64,000 nucleotides of DNA, taken from contig NZ_JAKVTG010000001.1 of assembly GCF_022489025.1 (NCBI RefSeq), forward strand, positions 496,001-560,000, written 5' to 3'. Shown in pieces: positions 24,514-33,437 of the stretch (the stretch's first letter is position 1; each line of letters starts with the position of its first letter). Source of the DNA: Planococcus halocryophilus. GTDB taxonomy: Bacteria; Bacillota; Bacilli; Bacillales_A; Planococcaceae. The notes under the pieces were generated by a model. The model had not been told where the DNA came from, made no database searches, and was given only the letters and a program-made list of their open reading frames with translations. A program made the translations under genes and the position numbers.

Positions 24514-25417
24514 TTTAATTCACCTCTTAAATAATATTGTAAAGAATAGGAGAGATAATTGGAAACTATCCATAATTCAGACGAAATACTTGTATATAAG
24601 GTTTCGACAATTAAGAAATTAGAAAAGGTAGTAAGACTGAAGTTAAAAGTCCATTAGTAGACTAACAGCAACCGGATTGATCTTAGTGCTAATCCAGATC
24701 CATTAAAAGTATTAGTATTTAAGGTTATCGCATGGATATTTCTGGATATATCCAGGGGGCAATCAAAGGAAATAGAACCGATTTTTTAGATGTCTACATT
24801 TTCCAATACTTTCGCTTTTGATATACTAAACGATGAATTGTAACATTAAATGCTATGCCCTAAAAACAAAAGTTAACAACAGGTTCGTTTAACATTTAAT
24901 TTACCACACAAAAACTATACGGAGATTTTGTCACGAGTGACGTTTATCTAAGAATGTGCTGAATTAGAAACTCTACCGGACTCAAATTACATTTAATTCT
25001 AATTATAGGCTTTATTTAGAGTAGTTGGCTTGATCTTCTTGTCTCGGTGTAAAACACTTACTGCTAATCCTTTTTACGCAGAGGCTCCATGTAAAGCTTA
25101 CTGAAATCTATCACCTTCTTCCTAAGAGAACACAAGTTTACATAAACTTGATAACATAGAGGAAGGAAAGGTAACTATGTAAGTGAATAGACTTTCATAG
25201 ATTATATATGTTCGCAAAATACCTATTTAATGAACAAATCTAATCTATTTAAAGACGTAGGAAGAGGGTATAACTCTCTTATAATATTAACATATACGTT
25301 TACGCTAAATTCATCATGGTTTACATATGACACTTTATCGGTAGTACTTAATTTTAAGTATGAAGAGAAAAGTAGGTATCTTCAATTCTTTACAGAGATT
25401 AAAGATACCTAGATTTT
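24514..25417. other. Intergenic stretch with one nested inverted repeat
   Basis: About 900 bp without a supported gene. The only structure I see is at 25113-25173: CAAGTTTA (25133-25140) faces TAAACTTG (25143-25150) inside an outer CCTTCTTCCTA/AGAGGAAGG pairing. It could be an end of a lost mobile element. Confidence 0.45.
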
Positions 25418-27064
25418 TTAATACTCGGGCTTTATCCATAGTTTCGAATAATCGGCATACCCATAATTTATTGCGCTTATTCCCATTAGTTCAGACGGAT
25501 AAGAGATTTTACGTTGATTAAAATATAAAGGAACCAGCCAGGAATTCGAAATGACTTCTCTTTCAATTTCTAAATGCAGAGGAAGCCAATTTTCTACAGG
25601 AATCTCAGCGTATGCTGATAAAATTTCTGTAACCACTTCATTTTTCTCCATAAGATCTGAAATCTGCGAATAACCTGCTTTGAAATATAGATAAAAAGAA
25701 AGGTTTTGATCAAGAGAAAAGTGTTCTCGACTGATGAATAGATCGGCTTCCAACTCACTGGTCTTTGCACTTACATATTTTTCGTGTTCCATCAGCAGTA
25801 ATTCCACCTTCAAGCCACCCCCTTCTAATACTTCTTTAACTTGTTCAGTTAATTTCTGAGTGAATCGACTTGTCGCTAAAATCAATGGTTGTGAATCAGG
25901 AAGAATTAATGGCTTTTTCACTGTATAAGGCGTGCTGTCATTTACTAAAAACCCTCGGTTATTATCTGTGGAATTTTTTACGATAGCTAGAATCGTATGA
26001 ATTTCTTTTCTTATAAGGTAATGGATATAATCCCGCACTTCTTTTCGCTGGATAGTAGAATCTCGAAAAAGGTTGAATACCAATACCCCAAATCCAGATT
26101 CGCTTGTTATTTTTTGTGCTTTATACAAGTTCTCGCTTGTATTGGTCCGATAAATTAGTTCTGAGTCGGAGTTTACTTTAATAAAATCGATGGCATCAAG
26201 ATAAGGGCGTTCCCGATAGTATTCCTCATGAGCTCTTATTCTCGTTAAATTCTCTTCTGAAAAGTCTACATAAAAAGGCCCCGTTCCCAATAGGTTCCGA
26301 TTTTTGACTTTATAAATACTTGCTTGCGTTATGCTCAATAGATGCAGCATGTATGAACATGGAGCATTTAATTCGATTTCTACAACCAATGAGTGAGGGG
26401 CTCGAACTGAAATAACTTGTGATGTCATGCCTTGATAGTGTGGATGGTTAAAAAAGAGGGTGAGACAATCCCTAACTACAGTACTGTTCAATGTGGATCC
26501 ATCATGAAATTTCACGTGATTTTTTAAAAATATACGGATTTTTTGATTTGAAATTTCCCAATAATGAACCAGTTCTCCTCGAACTTTACCTTCTTCATTT
26601 ACTGTGAAAAGCCGTTTATATAAATTCTCACAGATGTGAACACTGTTTAAATCGATTGCTTCCAACGGATGAAAGGTTAAAAAAGGATATTTTATTGGAA
26701 AGATGAAGCGATGATCAGAGACAGTCTGATACCCTAACCTTTTAGAAAATTGCTTTTCTAATCTTTTTCTCGCAGATTCTGACCATTCCCAATCCAAATA
26801 CCCAACGATATTTTGTAATGGTTTGTCCGAAAACTTGGGTATGAGGGTTTCTACAAATACTTCTTCTATATTTTTTAACCACGTAATTCTAGTCTTTCTC
26901 CCGCGTCCTGTTCCCGGTCGATAGGTTAACCATTTCTCCTCATCCCATCGTTCTAGCCATCGTTTAGTTTGTCTCTGAGACAAGTTGAGGAGTTGAGCGA
27001 TTTCTGCTTGCCTAACTTCTCCATCTGGTAGGGCTTGCCATACCTTTAATAAAAGTCGATTCAT
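25418..27064 (-). CDS. SgrR-family transcriptional regulator (HTH + SBP_bac_5 solute-binding domain)
   Basis: The 548-residue protein starts at the ATG at 27064 after GAGGTGG. Residues 1-90 form the SgrR-type winged helix (EIAQLLNLSQRQTKRWLERW and PGTGRGRKTRITW). Residues about 150-530 are like the periplasmic oligopeptide-binding (SBP_bac_5) fold (FLKNHVKFHDGSTLNS and GTGPFYVDF), used here as a cytosolic sensor. These regulators usually control an adjacent transporter. Here it is divergent from a UMP kinase paralogue and no transporter is adjacent. Inverted GTGACA/TGTCAC half-sites lie in the divergent promoter region. Confidence 0.88.
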   Translation of the reverse strand: MNRLLLKVWQALPDGEVRQAEIAQLLNLSQRQTKRWLERWDEEKWLTYRPGTGRGRKTRITWLKNIEEVFVETLIPKFSDKPLQNIVGYLDWEWSESARKRLEKQFSKRLGYQTVSDHRFIFPIKYPFLTFHPLEAIDLNSVHICENLYKRLFTVNEEGKVRGELVHYWEISNQKIRIFLKNHVKFHDGSTLNSTVVRDCLTLFFNHPHYQGMTSQVISVRAPHSLVVEIELNAPCSYMLHLLSITQASIYKVKNRNLLGTGPFYVDFSEENLTRIRAHEEYYRERPYLDAIDFIKVNSDSELIYRTNTSENLYKAQKITSESGFGVLVFNLFRDSTIQRKEVRDYIHYLIRKEIHTILAIVKNSTDNNRGFLVNDSTPYTVKKPLILPDSQPLILATSRFTQKLTEQVKEVLEGGGLKVELLLMEHEKYVSAKTSELEADLFISREHFSLDQNLSFYLYFKAGYSQISDLMEKNEVVTEILSAYAEIPVENWLPLHLEIEREVISNSWLVPLYFNQRKISYPSELMGISAINYGYADYSKLWIKPEY

Positions 27065-27069
27065 TTTCC

Positions 27070-27127
27070 ACCTCAAAAGGTGACACTTCTTTTCAGAGGT
27101 GTCAGTTTTTATTAAGCATTGTCACCC
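27070..27127. promoter_or_regulatory. Cluster of inverted repeats in the SgrR-UMP kinase divergent region
   Basis: CACCT and AGGTG flank CAAA (27070-27083). TGACACTTC (27081-27089) can pair with GAGGTGTCA (27096-27104, with wobbles) before a T run. Another TGTCACC lies near 27120. The repeated GGTGACA/TGTCACC words are candidate operator half-sites, and the hairpin could also act as an attenuator toward the UMP kinase gene. Confidence 0.45.
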
Positions 27128-27200
27128 TTATACTAAGTATAGCAACTTAATGGAATCAATAGGCGAAATCAATCATGAATATAGACGAAAGGATCTGTGT

Positions 27201-27944
27201 ATGAAAAAAATTAAACGAGTACTTATTAAATTAAGCGGTGGAGCGTTAGCCAGTAAAGAGGGAGGAAGTTTTGATCATCAGAAGCTGGAACATATAGCCG
27301 ACGAAATCCTTTCAATTACGGACATGGATATTGAAGTGGCGATTGTAGTCGGTGGAGGAAATATTTTTCGTGGAAGTTTAGCAGATAAATGGAATATTGA
27401 CCGAGTAGAAGCCGATAACATTGGGACATTAGGAACGATTATGAACAGCTTGATGCTGCGTGGAGTTTTAAAAAGTAAAACAGATAAGGAAGTCAGGGTC
27501 ATGACGTCAATCCCGGTTCCGTCTGTTGCTGAACCGTATATTCAGTTAAGAGCAAAAAGACATTTGGAGAAAGGATCCATTGTCATTTTGGGTGGAGGAA
27601 ATGGACAGCCTTTCGTAACGACTGATTATCCAAGCGTGCAGCGAGCAATAGAGACAAGTTGTGATGCTATTTTTGTCGCAAAGCAGGGAGTAGATGGCGT
27701 ATTCAATCATGATCCAAATCAGTATGCAGACGCGAGAATGTATCGTACCTTAAACTACGATGATATCTTAAAAGAAAACATTAAGGTTATGGACCAGTCT
27801 GCGCTTCTTCTTGCAAAAGATTTCAATATTGCGGTCAATATCTTTAACTTTGATAAGCTAGGTGAAATGAAGAGAATCGTTGAAGGCGAACAGGTTGGAA
27901 CTGTGGTTTCAACAGAACCCTCTGAATTTTACGTCTTGAGCTAG
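27201..27944 (+). CDS. UMP kinase (PyrH) paralogue
   Basis: This 247-residue amino acid kinase family protein phosphorylates UMP to UDP. It has the phosphate-binding IKLSGGAL segment, VVGGGNIFRG, ADNIGTLGTIMN, LGGGNGQPFVTTD and AIFVAKQGVDGVFNHDP, all PyrH hallmarks. The start at 27201 follows AAAGGA; the longer frame from 27099 has no conserved extension. The housekeeping pyrH normally sits between tsf and frr. This copy is in an accessory region beside resistance-like genes, so it may be a spare or inhibitor-resistant version. Confidence 0.88.
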   Translation: MKKIKRVLIKLSGGALASKEGGSFDHQKLEHIADEILSITDMDIEVAIVVGGGNIFRGSLADKWNIDRVEADNIGTLGTIMNSLMLRGVLKSKTDKEVRVMTSIPVPSVAEPYIQLRAKRHLEKGSIVILGGGNGQPFVTTDYPSVQRAIETSCDAIFVAKQGVDGVFNHDPNQYADARMYRTLNYDDILKENIKVMDQSALLLAKDFNIAVNIFNFDKLGEMKRIVEGEQVGTVVSTEPSEFYVLS

Positions 27945-27963
27945 GCAATTTTGGGAACAATGA

Positions 27964-28455
27964 GTGCATGCGATGGATGAAAAAATGAGTTTAAACAAAA
28001 TACAAGAAGAAATACGAATACATCAAATTACGAAGGGATTCGAAGAGGAAGCCAGAGAACTGATTTTAAAAGGATTAGAAGAACGCTTTGGTTTCATAGA
28101 TCCCACGTACAATCCAGATTTAAAAGACATTTCATACAGCTATAGTCGAAGAGGAACTGTGTTTTTAGTGGGTATCTATAATGGCCGAATAATTTGTACA
28201 GGTGCTATTACTCATGAAGCACCAGGAGTAGGAAGAATTGAACGAATGTCTGTTTTGAAGGGATACAGAAGAATAGGCGTAGCGAAAATCATGATGTACC
28301 ATTTAGAGTCATGGGCCAAGCAGGAAGGCTATCAGCAATTAGTTTTAGAAACAAATGGCACTTGGTATAGTGCAATCGAGTTCTATAAGAGCCAACAATA
28401 TCATTTATACTTAGTTGATGGAGAATGCGACCACTTCTCTAAGAAACTGTTTTGA
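27964..28455 (+). CDS. GNAT-family N-acetyltransferase
   Basis: The 163-residue protein has the acetyl-CoA binding core: ERMSVLKGYRRIGVAKIMM with the R-x-x-G/A type loop, then an AIEFYKSQQYHLY C-terminal strand typical of GNAT. The acceptor is unknown. The start is either GTG 27964 or ATG 27973; no strong ribosome-binding site decides. It follows the UMP kinase by 19 bp and is probably co-transcribed with it. A full copy of the dispersed repeat follows. Confidence 0.82.
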   Translation: MHAMDEKMSLNKIQEEIRIHQITKGFEEEARELILKGLEERFGFIDPTYNPDLKDISYSYSRRGTVFLVGIYNGRIICTGAITHEAPGVGRIERMSVLKGYRRIGVAKIMMYHLESWAKQEGYQQLVLETNGTWYSAIEFYKSQQYHLYLVDGECDHFSKKLF

Positions 28456-28504
28456 ACCCTTACCTTTATTTAAAAGTAGCAAGTAATGGGACATGCAAAC
28501 ATTA

Positions 28505-28594
28505 AAGTTTACATATTCCGGATTAGCGGAATGAAGAAGCTCATGCTTGAGCTTCTTTTCTTTTTATTTACAAAAGGGTACTTTTACGAACAGT
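28505..28594. repeat. Dispersed structured repeat, copy B (full)
   Basis: 5' module AAGTTTACATATTCCGGATT, a perfect 10-bp hairpin (28534-28543 with 28548-28557) followed by TTCTTTTT, then the 3' module ACTTTTACGAACAGT. The hairpin also works as a terminator for the preceding acetyltransferase gene. Confidence 0.82.
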
Positions 28595-28720
28595 CAAATT
28601 CTAGTGCCATACAATTTAATATAGAACTTGGCTGGTTATTTTAAACATTAGCAATATTATTAAAATTTCTGTTTTTAATGGTAAAATAAAGAAATCTTAT
28701 TGGATAGGAGAAAAAAAGAA

Positions 28721-29269
28721 ATGGTAAATTTCGAAGCTGAAAGGGTCTATTTAAGAGAATTCATTGAAAGTGATTGGATAGGAGTACATAATTACGCATC
28801 GAAAGAACAAGTTTCTGAACATCAGACTTGGGAGCCAAATTCTAAGGAGGAGTCTAAAGAATTTGTGAATCAAGTTTTTGGTGATGCACAAAAAATGCCT
28901 AGAACAAGATTCACGTTTGCAATTGTTCATAAAGAAGATAAAACAATGATTGGTTCTGGAGAGATTAGTATTCGAAGTTTTGATAATAAAACAGGTGAAA
29001 TTAGTTATATTTTAAACCCGAATTACTGGGGAAAGGGAATTGCTACAGAAGTTGCTAAAGTGGTCATTGAATTTGGATTTAGGGAACTAAATCTTCACCG
29101 GATTTATGCTACGTGTGCTCCTAAGAATGTTGGATCACAAAAAGTGTTAGAGAAGTCGGGCATGTCTTTTGAAGGGAGAATGAGAGAAACTTTATTACTT
29201 AAAGAAGGGTGGAGAGACTCTCTCCTTTACAGTGTGCTGGAGCATGAATGGCCAAGCCAGCAGGTATGA
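28721..29269 (+). CDS. RimJ/RimL-type GNAT acetyltransferase
   Basis: At 182 residues with the start at 28721 (MVNFEAERVYLREF, after TAGGAG), the protein has the ribosomal-protein/antibiotic acetyltransferase (Acetyltransf_3) pattern. This shows as EISYILNPNYWGKGIATEV, then FRELNLHRIYATCAPKNVGS and VLEKSGMSFEGRMRET. Members acetylate protein N-termini or small molecules such as antibiotics. It is a single gene between repeat copies B and C. Confidence 0.87.
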   Translation: MVNFEAERVYLREFIESDWIGVHNYASKEQVSEHQTWEPNSKEESKEFVNQVFGDAQKMPRTRFTFAIVHKEDKTMIGSGEISIRSFDNKTGEISYILNPNYWGKGIATEVAKVVIEFGFRELNLHRIYATCAPKNVGSQKVLEKSGMSFEGRMRETLLLKEGWRDSLLYSVLEHEWPSQQV

Positions 29270-29279
29270 TTCTCTCTTT

Positions 29280-29306
29280 AGTTTACATATCAGGAATTGT
29301 CGGCAT
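29280..29306. repeat. Dispersed structured repeat, copy C (5' module only)
   Basis: AGTTTACATATCAGGAATTGTCGG, 10 bp after the acetyltransferase stop codon. The hairpin and 3' module are missing. Confidence 0.6.
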
Positions 29307-29390
29307 TGGCCAATACTCAACCAAAAGTTGTATAGGATGAAAGAAATGAAATAAGTCCAGCAAAGTTAAAGTAGAAGAAGGGGAAGAATT

Positions 29391-30041
29391 ATGGATAAGT
29401 TTACACAAGAACTAGCAAATACAATTAAAGTGACAGACAAAAAACTCATTATTGGAGTATCTGGCCATGGTGCTGCTGGAAAAACTACGTTTACAAACAG
29501 GCTCATAAACCTGTTGGGTAAAAAAGAAATCAATTATGTAAACACAGATCCATATATTATAGATTCAGGGGTCCGTAATCATGCAACAATCGATTATATA
29601 TACCAAAACGAAAACCATAGGTATAAAATGACAGCTTGTCACCCTTCTGCACATCATTTATCTTCTTTGGAAAGAGACGTTCAGATGGTTAGAGAAGGTT
29701 TGAATTTCTGCACGATAGATACACACTACATGAGAAGTAAATTGATTTCTTCTGAAAAAAACATAACAATTGTCGAAGGGATGAGCGTCGCTTTTCTTGA
29801 TTCGGCCTTATTTGATTTAACGATTTATTTCTATACCGATGGAGAAACGGAGTTAAGGAGAAGATCTACTCGTGATATTGATGAAAGAGGAAGAAAAATA
29901 AACGAGCTTCGGCAGTCTCACGAAGAACGGCGCATTCAGTATGAAGTTTTTATGCATCCATATAGTCAAAACTTCGATGTTGTTGTCAAAATGGTTAATG
30001 AACAGGTTATCTTTGAGAAAGTTAGTTTTGATATTAAGTAA
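29391..30041 (+). CDS. Uridine kinase-like P-loop kinase
   Basis: The 216-residue protein has the Walker A motif GHGAAGKTT near residue 28, a TDPYII segment that could act like a substrate-binding acidic loop, and ITIVEGMSVAF as the Walker B-like strand. A lid region with arginines follows (RRRSTRDIDERGR). The fold is that of the uridine kinase/phosphoribulokinase family; the substrate could be a nucleoside or an antibiotic. A GGGGAAG ribosome-binding site is present. It lies between repeat copies C and D. Confidence 0.8.
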   Translation: MDKFTQELANTIKVTDKKLIIGVSGHGAAGKTTFTNRLINLLGKKEINYVNTDPYIIDSGVRNHATIDYIYQNENHRYKMTACHPSAHHLSSLERDVQMVREGLNFCTIDTHYMRSKLISSEKNITIVEGMSVAFLDSALFDLTIYFYTDGETELRRRSTRDIDERGRKINELRQSHEERRIQYEVFMHPYSQNFDVVVKMVNEQVIFEKVSFDIK

Positions 30042-30053
30042 AAACAATCAAAT

Positions 30054-30087
30054 GTTAGTATACATATCATGAGCTGTCAGAAGTGAC
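30054..30087. repeat. Dispersed structured repeat, copy D (5' module only)
   Basis: GTTAGTATACATATCATGAG then CTGTCAGAAG, beginning 13 bp after the kinase stop. It matches the GTTTACATAT...TCAGAAG pattern with changes; the rest of the unit is absent. Confidence 0.5.
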
Positions 30088-30107
30088 TAGAAATAGAGGT
30101 TGAGTAG

Positions 30108-30641
30108 ATGGGAAAAATGAAGAGACCGATTGTGATTGCCATTGCTAGTATTTCAGGTGGTGGAAAAACAACCATTGTTGAGAGATTGAATGAAGAATTA
30201 CCAAATTCTGAAGCGCTTTACTTTGATGAGTATGATTTGGAAGGCCCTGAAAATGTAATAGATTGGTTGAATCGCGGAAATGATTATAATGAATGGAATC
30301 TTACTCCATTTGTTAAAGACTTAGAAAATTTATTGTTTCAATCACTCGATTACATTGTGTTGGATTTTCCGTTTTCCTACCAACATGTTCAAACTCATTC
30401 TTTCATTAATTTTTCCGTTTTTATTGATACGCCATTGGATATTGCACTGGCACGTCGAATAATTAGGGACTTTCAAGACAACTCTGCAGAAAATATCGTT
30501 GAAGCGATGAAACACTATAACTCGTTCGGGAGACAGGCTTATCTGGAAATGCTTTATACAATTAAGCCTAGTGCTGACTTCGTTGTAGATGGATCTTTGC
30601 CGGTTGCTAAAATAGTAAGTTTAATATCAAAAAAGGTGTAA
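30108..30641 (+). CDS. P-loop nucleoside kinase-like protein
   Basis: The 177-residue protein has the Walker A motif ISGGGKTT near residue 16, FDEYDLEGPENVIDW as the acidic substrate loop, and DYIVLDFPFSY as Walker B. An LARRIIRDF lid follows. It belongs to the P-loop kinase group related to uridine kinases, here of small size. It follows the other kinase gene with only the partial repeat D between them; the two proteins are distant relatives, not a tandem duplication. Repeat copy E follows. Confidence 0.8.
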   Translation: MGKMKRPIVIAIASISGGGKTTIVERLNEELPNSEALYFDEYDLEGPENVIDWLNRGNDYNEWNLTPFVKDLENLLFQSLDYIVLDFPFSYQHVQTHSFINFSVFIDTPLDIALARRIIRDFQDNSAENIVEAMKHYNSFGRQAYLEMLYTIKPSADFVVDGSLPVAKIVSLISKKV

Positions 30642-30670
30642 AGGTGTAAAGGAATCTCCTGTATAAAACT

Positions 30671-30796
30671 TAGTTTACATATTCCGGATTATCAGAAGTA
30701 GATGCAGTTATTCTAATAGTAAAATTAAAGGGGAATGCAGTGCTGATTAGCAATGCTTTTCTCCTTTTGTCTATGTAAGTGTCCTTTTACAAACGC
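30671..30796. repeat. Dispersed structured repeat, copy E (full, expanded middle)
   Basis: 5' module TAGTTTACATATTCCGGATT with ATCAGAAG, a longer middle with the hairpin GCAGTGCT-GATT-AGCAATGC (one mismatch) followed by TTTTCTCC, then GTGTCCTTTTACAAACGCTT as a diverged 3' module. Confidence 0.78.
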
Positions 30797-30975
30797 TTTA
30801 ATTCTAAAGAAAGAATATTCGGCCTATCTTCATTTTTATGGAAATTAATGTTAATCTAATATGGATGGTAGTCAGAATTGATTGCAAATTAGATGCAGTT
30901 ATTTCCATTCAAAAGAATGGATAAAGATAGTTAGAAAAAATTGTAGTTGAAATTGATAATAAAGGAGGGAAGCAA

Positions 30976-31440
30976 ATGTCGATTCGAAATTCTGCTAAAG
31001 CGATAATTATTAAGGACTCCAGGGTTTTGCTTACAAAAAATGTAGATGAAGAAGGTCACTTTTATCTTTTTCCTGGTGGGGGACAAGATCATGGAGAAGT
31101 TTTGTTCAATACCGTAAAAAGAGAGTGTATTGAAGAAATTGGTGAAAACGTGGAAGTGAAAGACCTTCTTCACATTCGAGAATATATAGGGAAAAATCAT
31201 GAACATGCGCACTTTGACAGCCACGTTCATCAAATCGAATATTATTTTGTATGTCATATTAGCACTGAACAAAATGGTTCTTCTGTTCCTTCTAATCCTG
31301 ACTCCCATCAAGTAGGAATTGAATGGATACCGATACAAGATTTGATGGACTATCGCATCTACCCCAAAGGGATTCGCAACTATATTCAAGAGTATGAAAA
31401 CAAAAAAAGAAATCCTGTTTATCTAGGCGATATAAATTAA
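30976..31440 (+). CDS. Nudix hydrolase 1
   Basis: The 154-residue protein carries a full Nudix box, G-x5-E-x7-REC-x-EE-x-G, in the GGGQDHGEVLFNTVKRECIE / EIGENV segment (residues about 36-61). Nudix enzymes hydrolyse nucleoside diphosphates linked to another group, for example damaged nucleotides or nucleotide sugars. It has a strong AAAGGAGGG ribosome-binding site. It is the first of three Nudix genes in a row that share only the fold. The next starts 44 bp downstream. Confidence 0.9.
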   Translation: MSIRNSAKAIIIKDSRVLLTKNVDEEGHFYLFPGGGQDHGEVLFNTVKRECIEEIGENVEVKDLLHIREYIGKNHEHAHFDSHVHQIEYYFVCHISTEQNGSSVPSNPDSHQVGIEWIPIQDLMDYRIYPKGIRNYIQEYENKKRNPVYLGDIN

Positions 31441-31484
31441 GTGAGGTTGGAATCTTTTACTTTATTAAAAGGGAGACTCGATAT

Positions 31485-31982
31485 ATGACCACATCGTATG
31501 TGAAGTGGGGAGAAGCCACGGTTAAATTAACTTGGAAAGTGAATAATTTCCTTCCTGATTATCGGTTAATAACCAGTGTGCATGGCTTTTGTTTTTATGA
31601 AGATCAATTGCTCTTAGTCGAGTTGAATCATCGCGGATGGGATTTCCCTGGAGGGCATATCGAAGAGAACGAAACCCCGGAGGATTGTTTTCAAAGAGAA
31701 GCGATGGAAGAGGGATATGTTTCAGGAAGCTCTCAACTACTAGGGTATATTGTGGTCGATCACTCAGAAAATTTAGTTTGGGATGAAAATGGAAAATACC
31801 CTAAGGTCGGGTACCAGGTATTTTATCGGATGGATATCGAGACATTGCATCCCTTTGAAGCGGAATATGAATCCGCACAAAGAATATTCATTCCGCTTAA
31901 TGAGATTGTTGCTCACTACCCGAAATGGAATGAGCTTTATCAAGCGATTCTTCTGGAAGCTGCTGATTTGAAAACGAGATAG
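31485..31982 (+). CDS. Nudix hydrolase 2
   Basis: This 165-residue Nudix protein has the box in GGHIEENETPEDCFQREAME / EGYV (G-x5-E-x7-REAMEEG), residues about 62-86. The N-terminal half is longer than in its neighbours, and the C-terminus contains a FIPLNEIVAHYPKWNELY segment. The second glutamate pair is conserved, so it should bind magnesium and be active. It starts after AAAGGGAG and is probably in the same transcript as Nudix 1. Confidence 0.88.
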   Translation: MTTSYVKWGEATVKLTWKVNNFLPDYRLITSVHGFCFYEDQLLLVELNHRGWDFPGGHIEENETPEDCFQREAMEEGYVSGSSQLLGYIVVDHSENLVWDENGKYPKVGYQVFYRMDIETLHPFEAEYESAQRIFIPLNEIVAHYPKWNELYQAILLEAADLKTR

Positions 31983-32113
31983 ACTAGGAAAGTAAATGTA
32001 ATTTAAATCATGAAAATTGAATTCAAACTTGAATAATGGTGCTTACTATAAATTTAATACATATTAAGAAAATTAAAAGAAAGAAGGAGAGAAATAGAAT
32101 CAAGGAGGTGGAA

Positions 32114-32524
32114 ATGACGAGAGACCGAGCATCAGTGTTACTTATTAAAAATAATAAAATCGGACTTATTAAAAGAGTTAAAGAAGAGGCCGTTTACTAT
32201 GTCTTTCCTGGTGGTGGAATAGAAGAAGGCGAAACCCCAGAAATAGCAGCAAAACGAGAAGCTCTAGAGGAAGTCGGAGTTGAAGTTAAGATTCACGAAT
32301 GCTTGGCTAAAGTGAAATTCAATGGAATCCAGTATTTTTTCCTAGCCGAAATAATACAAGGAACTTTCGGTGCCGGCAAAGGTGAAGAGTATACCGATGA
32401 ACAACGAAACAGAGGAACGTACTTGCCCATCTGGATTGAAATAGAGAATCTAAATTCCATCAATGTTAAGCCAAAAGAATTGGTTATTAAAATACAGAGT
32501 TTGTTAAACCAAAAGCATTCATAG
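32114..32524 (+). CDS. Nudix hydrolase 3
   Basis: I start the protein at ATG 32114, which sits behind a perfect AAGGAGGTGGAA; an in-frame ATG at 32036 would add 26 unlikely residues. The 136-residue product has the Nudix box GGGIEEGETPEIAAKREALE / EVGVEV at residues 37-61. It resembles the 8-oxo-dGTP/ADP-ribose type but the substrate cannot be told. No repeat copy separates it from Nudix 2. Confidence 0.9.
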   Translation: MTRDRASVLLIKNNKIGLIKRVKEEAVYYVFPGGGIEEGETPEIAAKREALEEVGVEVKIHECLAKVKFNGIQYFFLAEIIQGTFGAGKGEEYTDEQRNRGTYLPIWIEIENLNSINVKPKELVIKIQSLLNQKHS

Positions 32525-32641
32525 TGAGTTCTCTTTTTTTAATCAAGTGCTACATTTATCTTTTCTTTTCTAAGTAAAAAGAAACCCTTCCATTTGGGAA
32601 GGCGAGATTCGATGTATTATTAAACACAGGCATTTATCCGC

Positions 32642-33181
32642 ATGAATAATTTAGCAATTAGCTCTTGGAAAGGTGTGTTTATAATAAAAACAAAGCTCAT
32701 TATTTTACGTGGAAATTCGGGGAGTGGCAAAACAACTATAGCGAAAAGGCTGCAAAACCATTTTGGAGAAGGGACTCTTCTGGTTTCTCAAGATACGGTC
32801 CGACGAGAGATGTTGATGGTTCGGGATCGAGAAGGAAACATTTCGCAAGATTTAATCAAGCAAATTACCGAATACGGCAAAGGGAAATGTAAGTTTGTCA
32901 TTTTGGAAGGAATTTTTGTGAAGCAACGTTACAAGGCAATGTTGGAAGATTTGATTCATTTTTATGAAGGAAATGCCTATATCTATTATTTTGATTTATC
33001 TTTTGAGAATACAGTCGCACGTCATAATTCACGGCCTCAGGCAGAAGAGTTTGGGGAAGATTTATTAAGGTTTTGGTGGAGTCCCGACGATCAGCTTGGC
33101 TTAGCGGAGGAAAAGCTATTGACTGAAGAGATGACTCAAAAAGATATACTAAACTTAATTTGTATTCAGCTAGCAGTGTAA
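32642..33181 (+). CDS. P-loop kinase (zeta toxin/chloramphenicol phosphotransferase-like group)
   Basis: The 179-residue protein has Walker A GNSGSGKTT near residue 24, an SQDTVRREMLM segment and KFVILEGIF as Walker B, then a lid with ARHNSRPQAEEFG. This arrangement is seen in small AAA_33-type kinases that phosphorylate nucleosides, antibiotics or sugars. ATG 32642 has no clear ribosome-binding site; a GTG at 32675 close to GGAAAGG is an alternative, and the conserved region starts just after it. A full repeat copy F follows the gene. Confidence 0.8.
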   Translation: MNNLAISSWKGVFIIKTKLIILRGNSGSGKTTIAKRLQNHFGEGTLLVSQDTVRREMLMVRDREGNISQDLIKQITEYGKGKCKFVILEGIFVKQRYKAMLEDLIHFYEGNAYIYYFDLSFENTVARHNSRPQAEEFGEDLLRFWWSPDDQLGLAEEKLLTEEMTQKDILNLICIQLAV

Positions 33182-33206
33182 ATCTCAATTTTTCGTTATT
33201 TAACTT

Positions 33207-33313
33207 AGGTTTACACATCGAACTCTATAGGAAGTCCATAAAAGTAAACTGGAGAAGATGCTGGTCCTAAGCATCTTCTTTTTTCGTTCATGTAGGTGTA
33301 CTTTTACGAACGG
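33207..33313. repeat. Dispersed structured repeat, copy F (full)
   Basis: 5' module TAGGTTTACACATCGAACTC, a perfect 10-bp hairpin (33253-33262 with 33270-33279) followed by TTTTT, then GTTCATGTAGGTG and ACTTTTACGAACGGTT. It is the best-preserved 3' module together with the copy at 13021. Confidence 0.85.
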
Positions 33314-33437
33314 TTATTTGCACTTTTCATTCTGTTCGATGAAAAAAATAAAAATATTTTCTATGATAAAATTGGTATTAAGTAGATTTTCAAGAAAAGT
33401 GTATCCTTGCAAATAAGTAACCTATTAGGAGGACAAA

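Noticed and set aside
25230-25412. 60-residue plus-strand ORF
   Set aside because: No ribosome-binding site or recognisable feature in an AT-rich gap.
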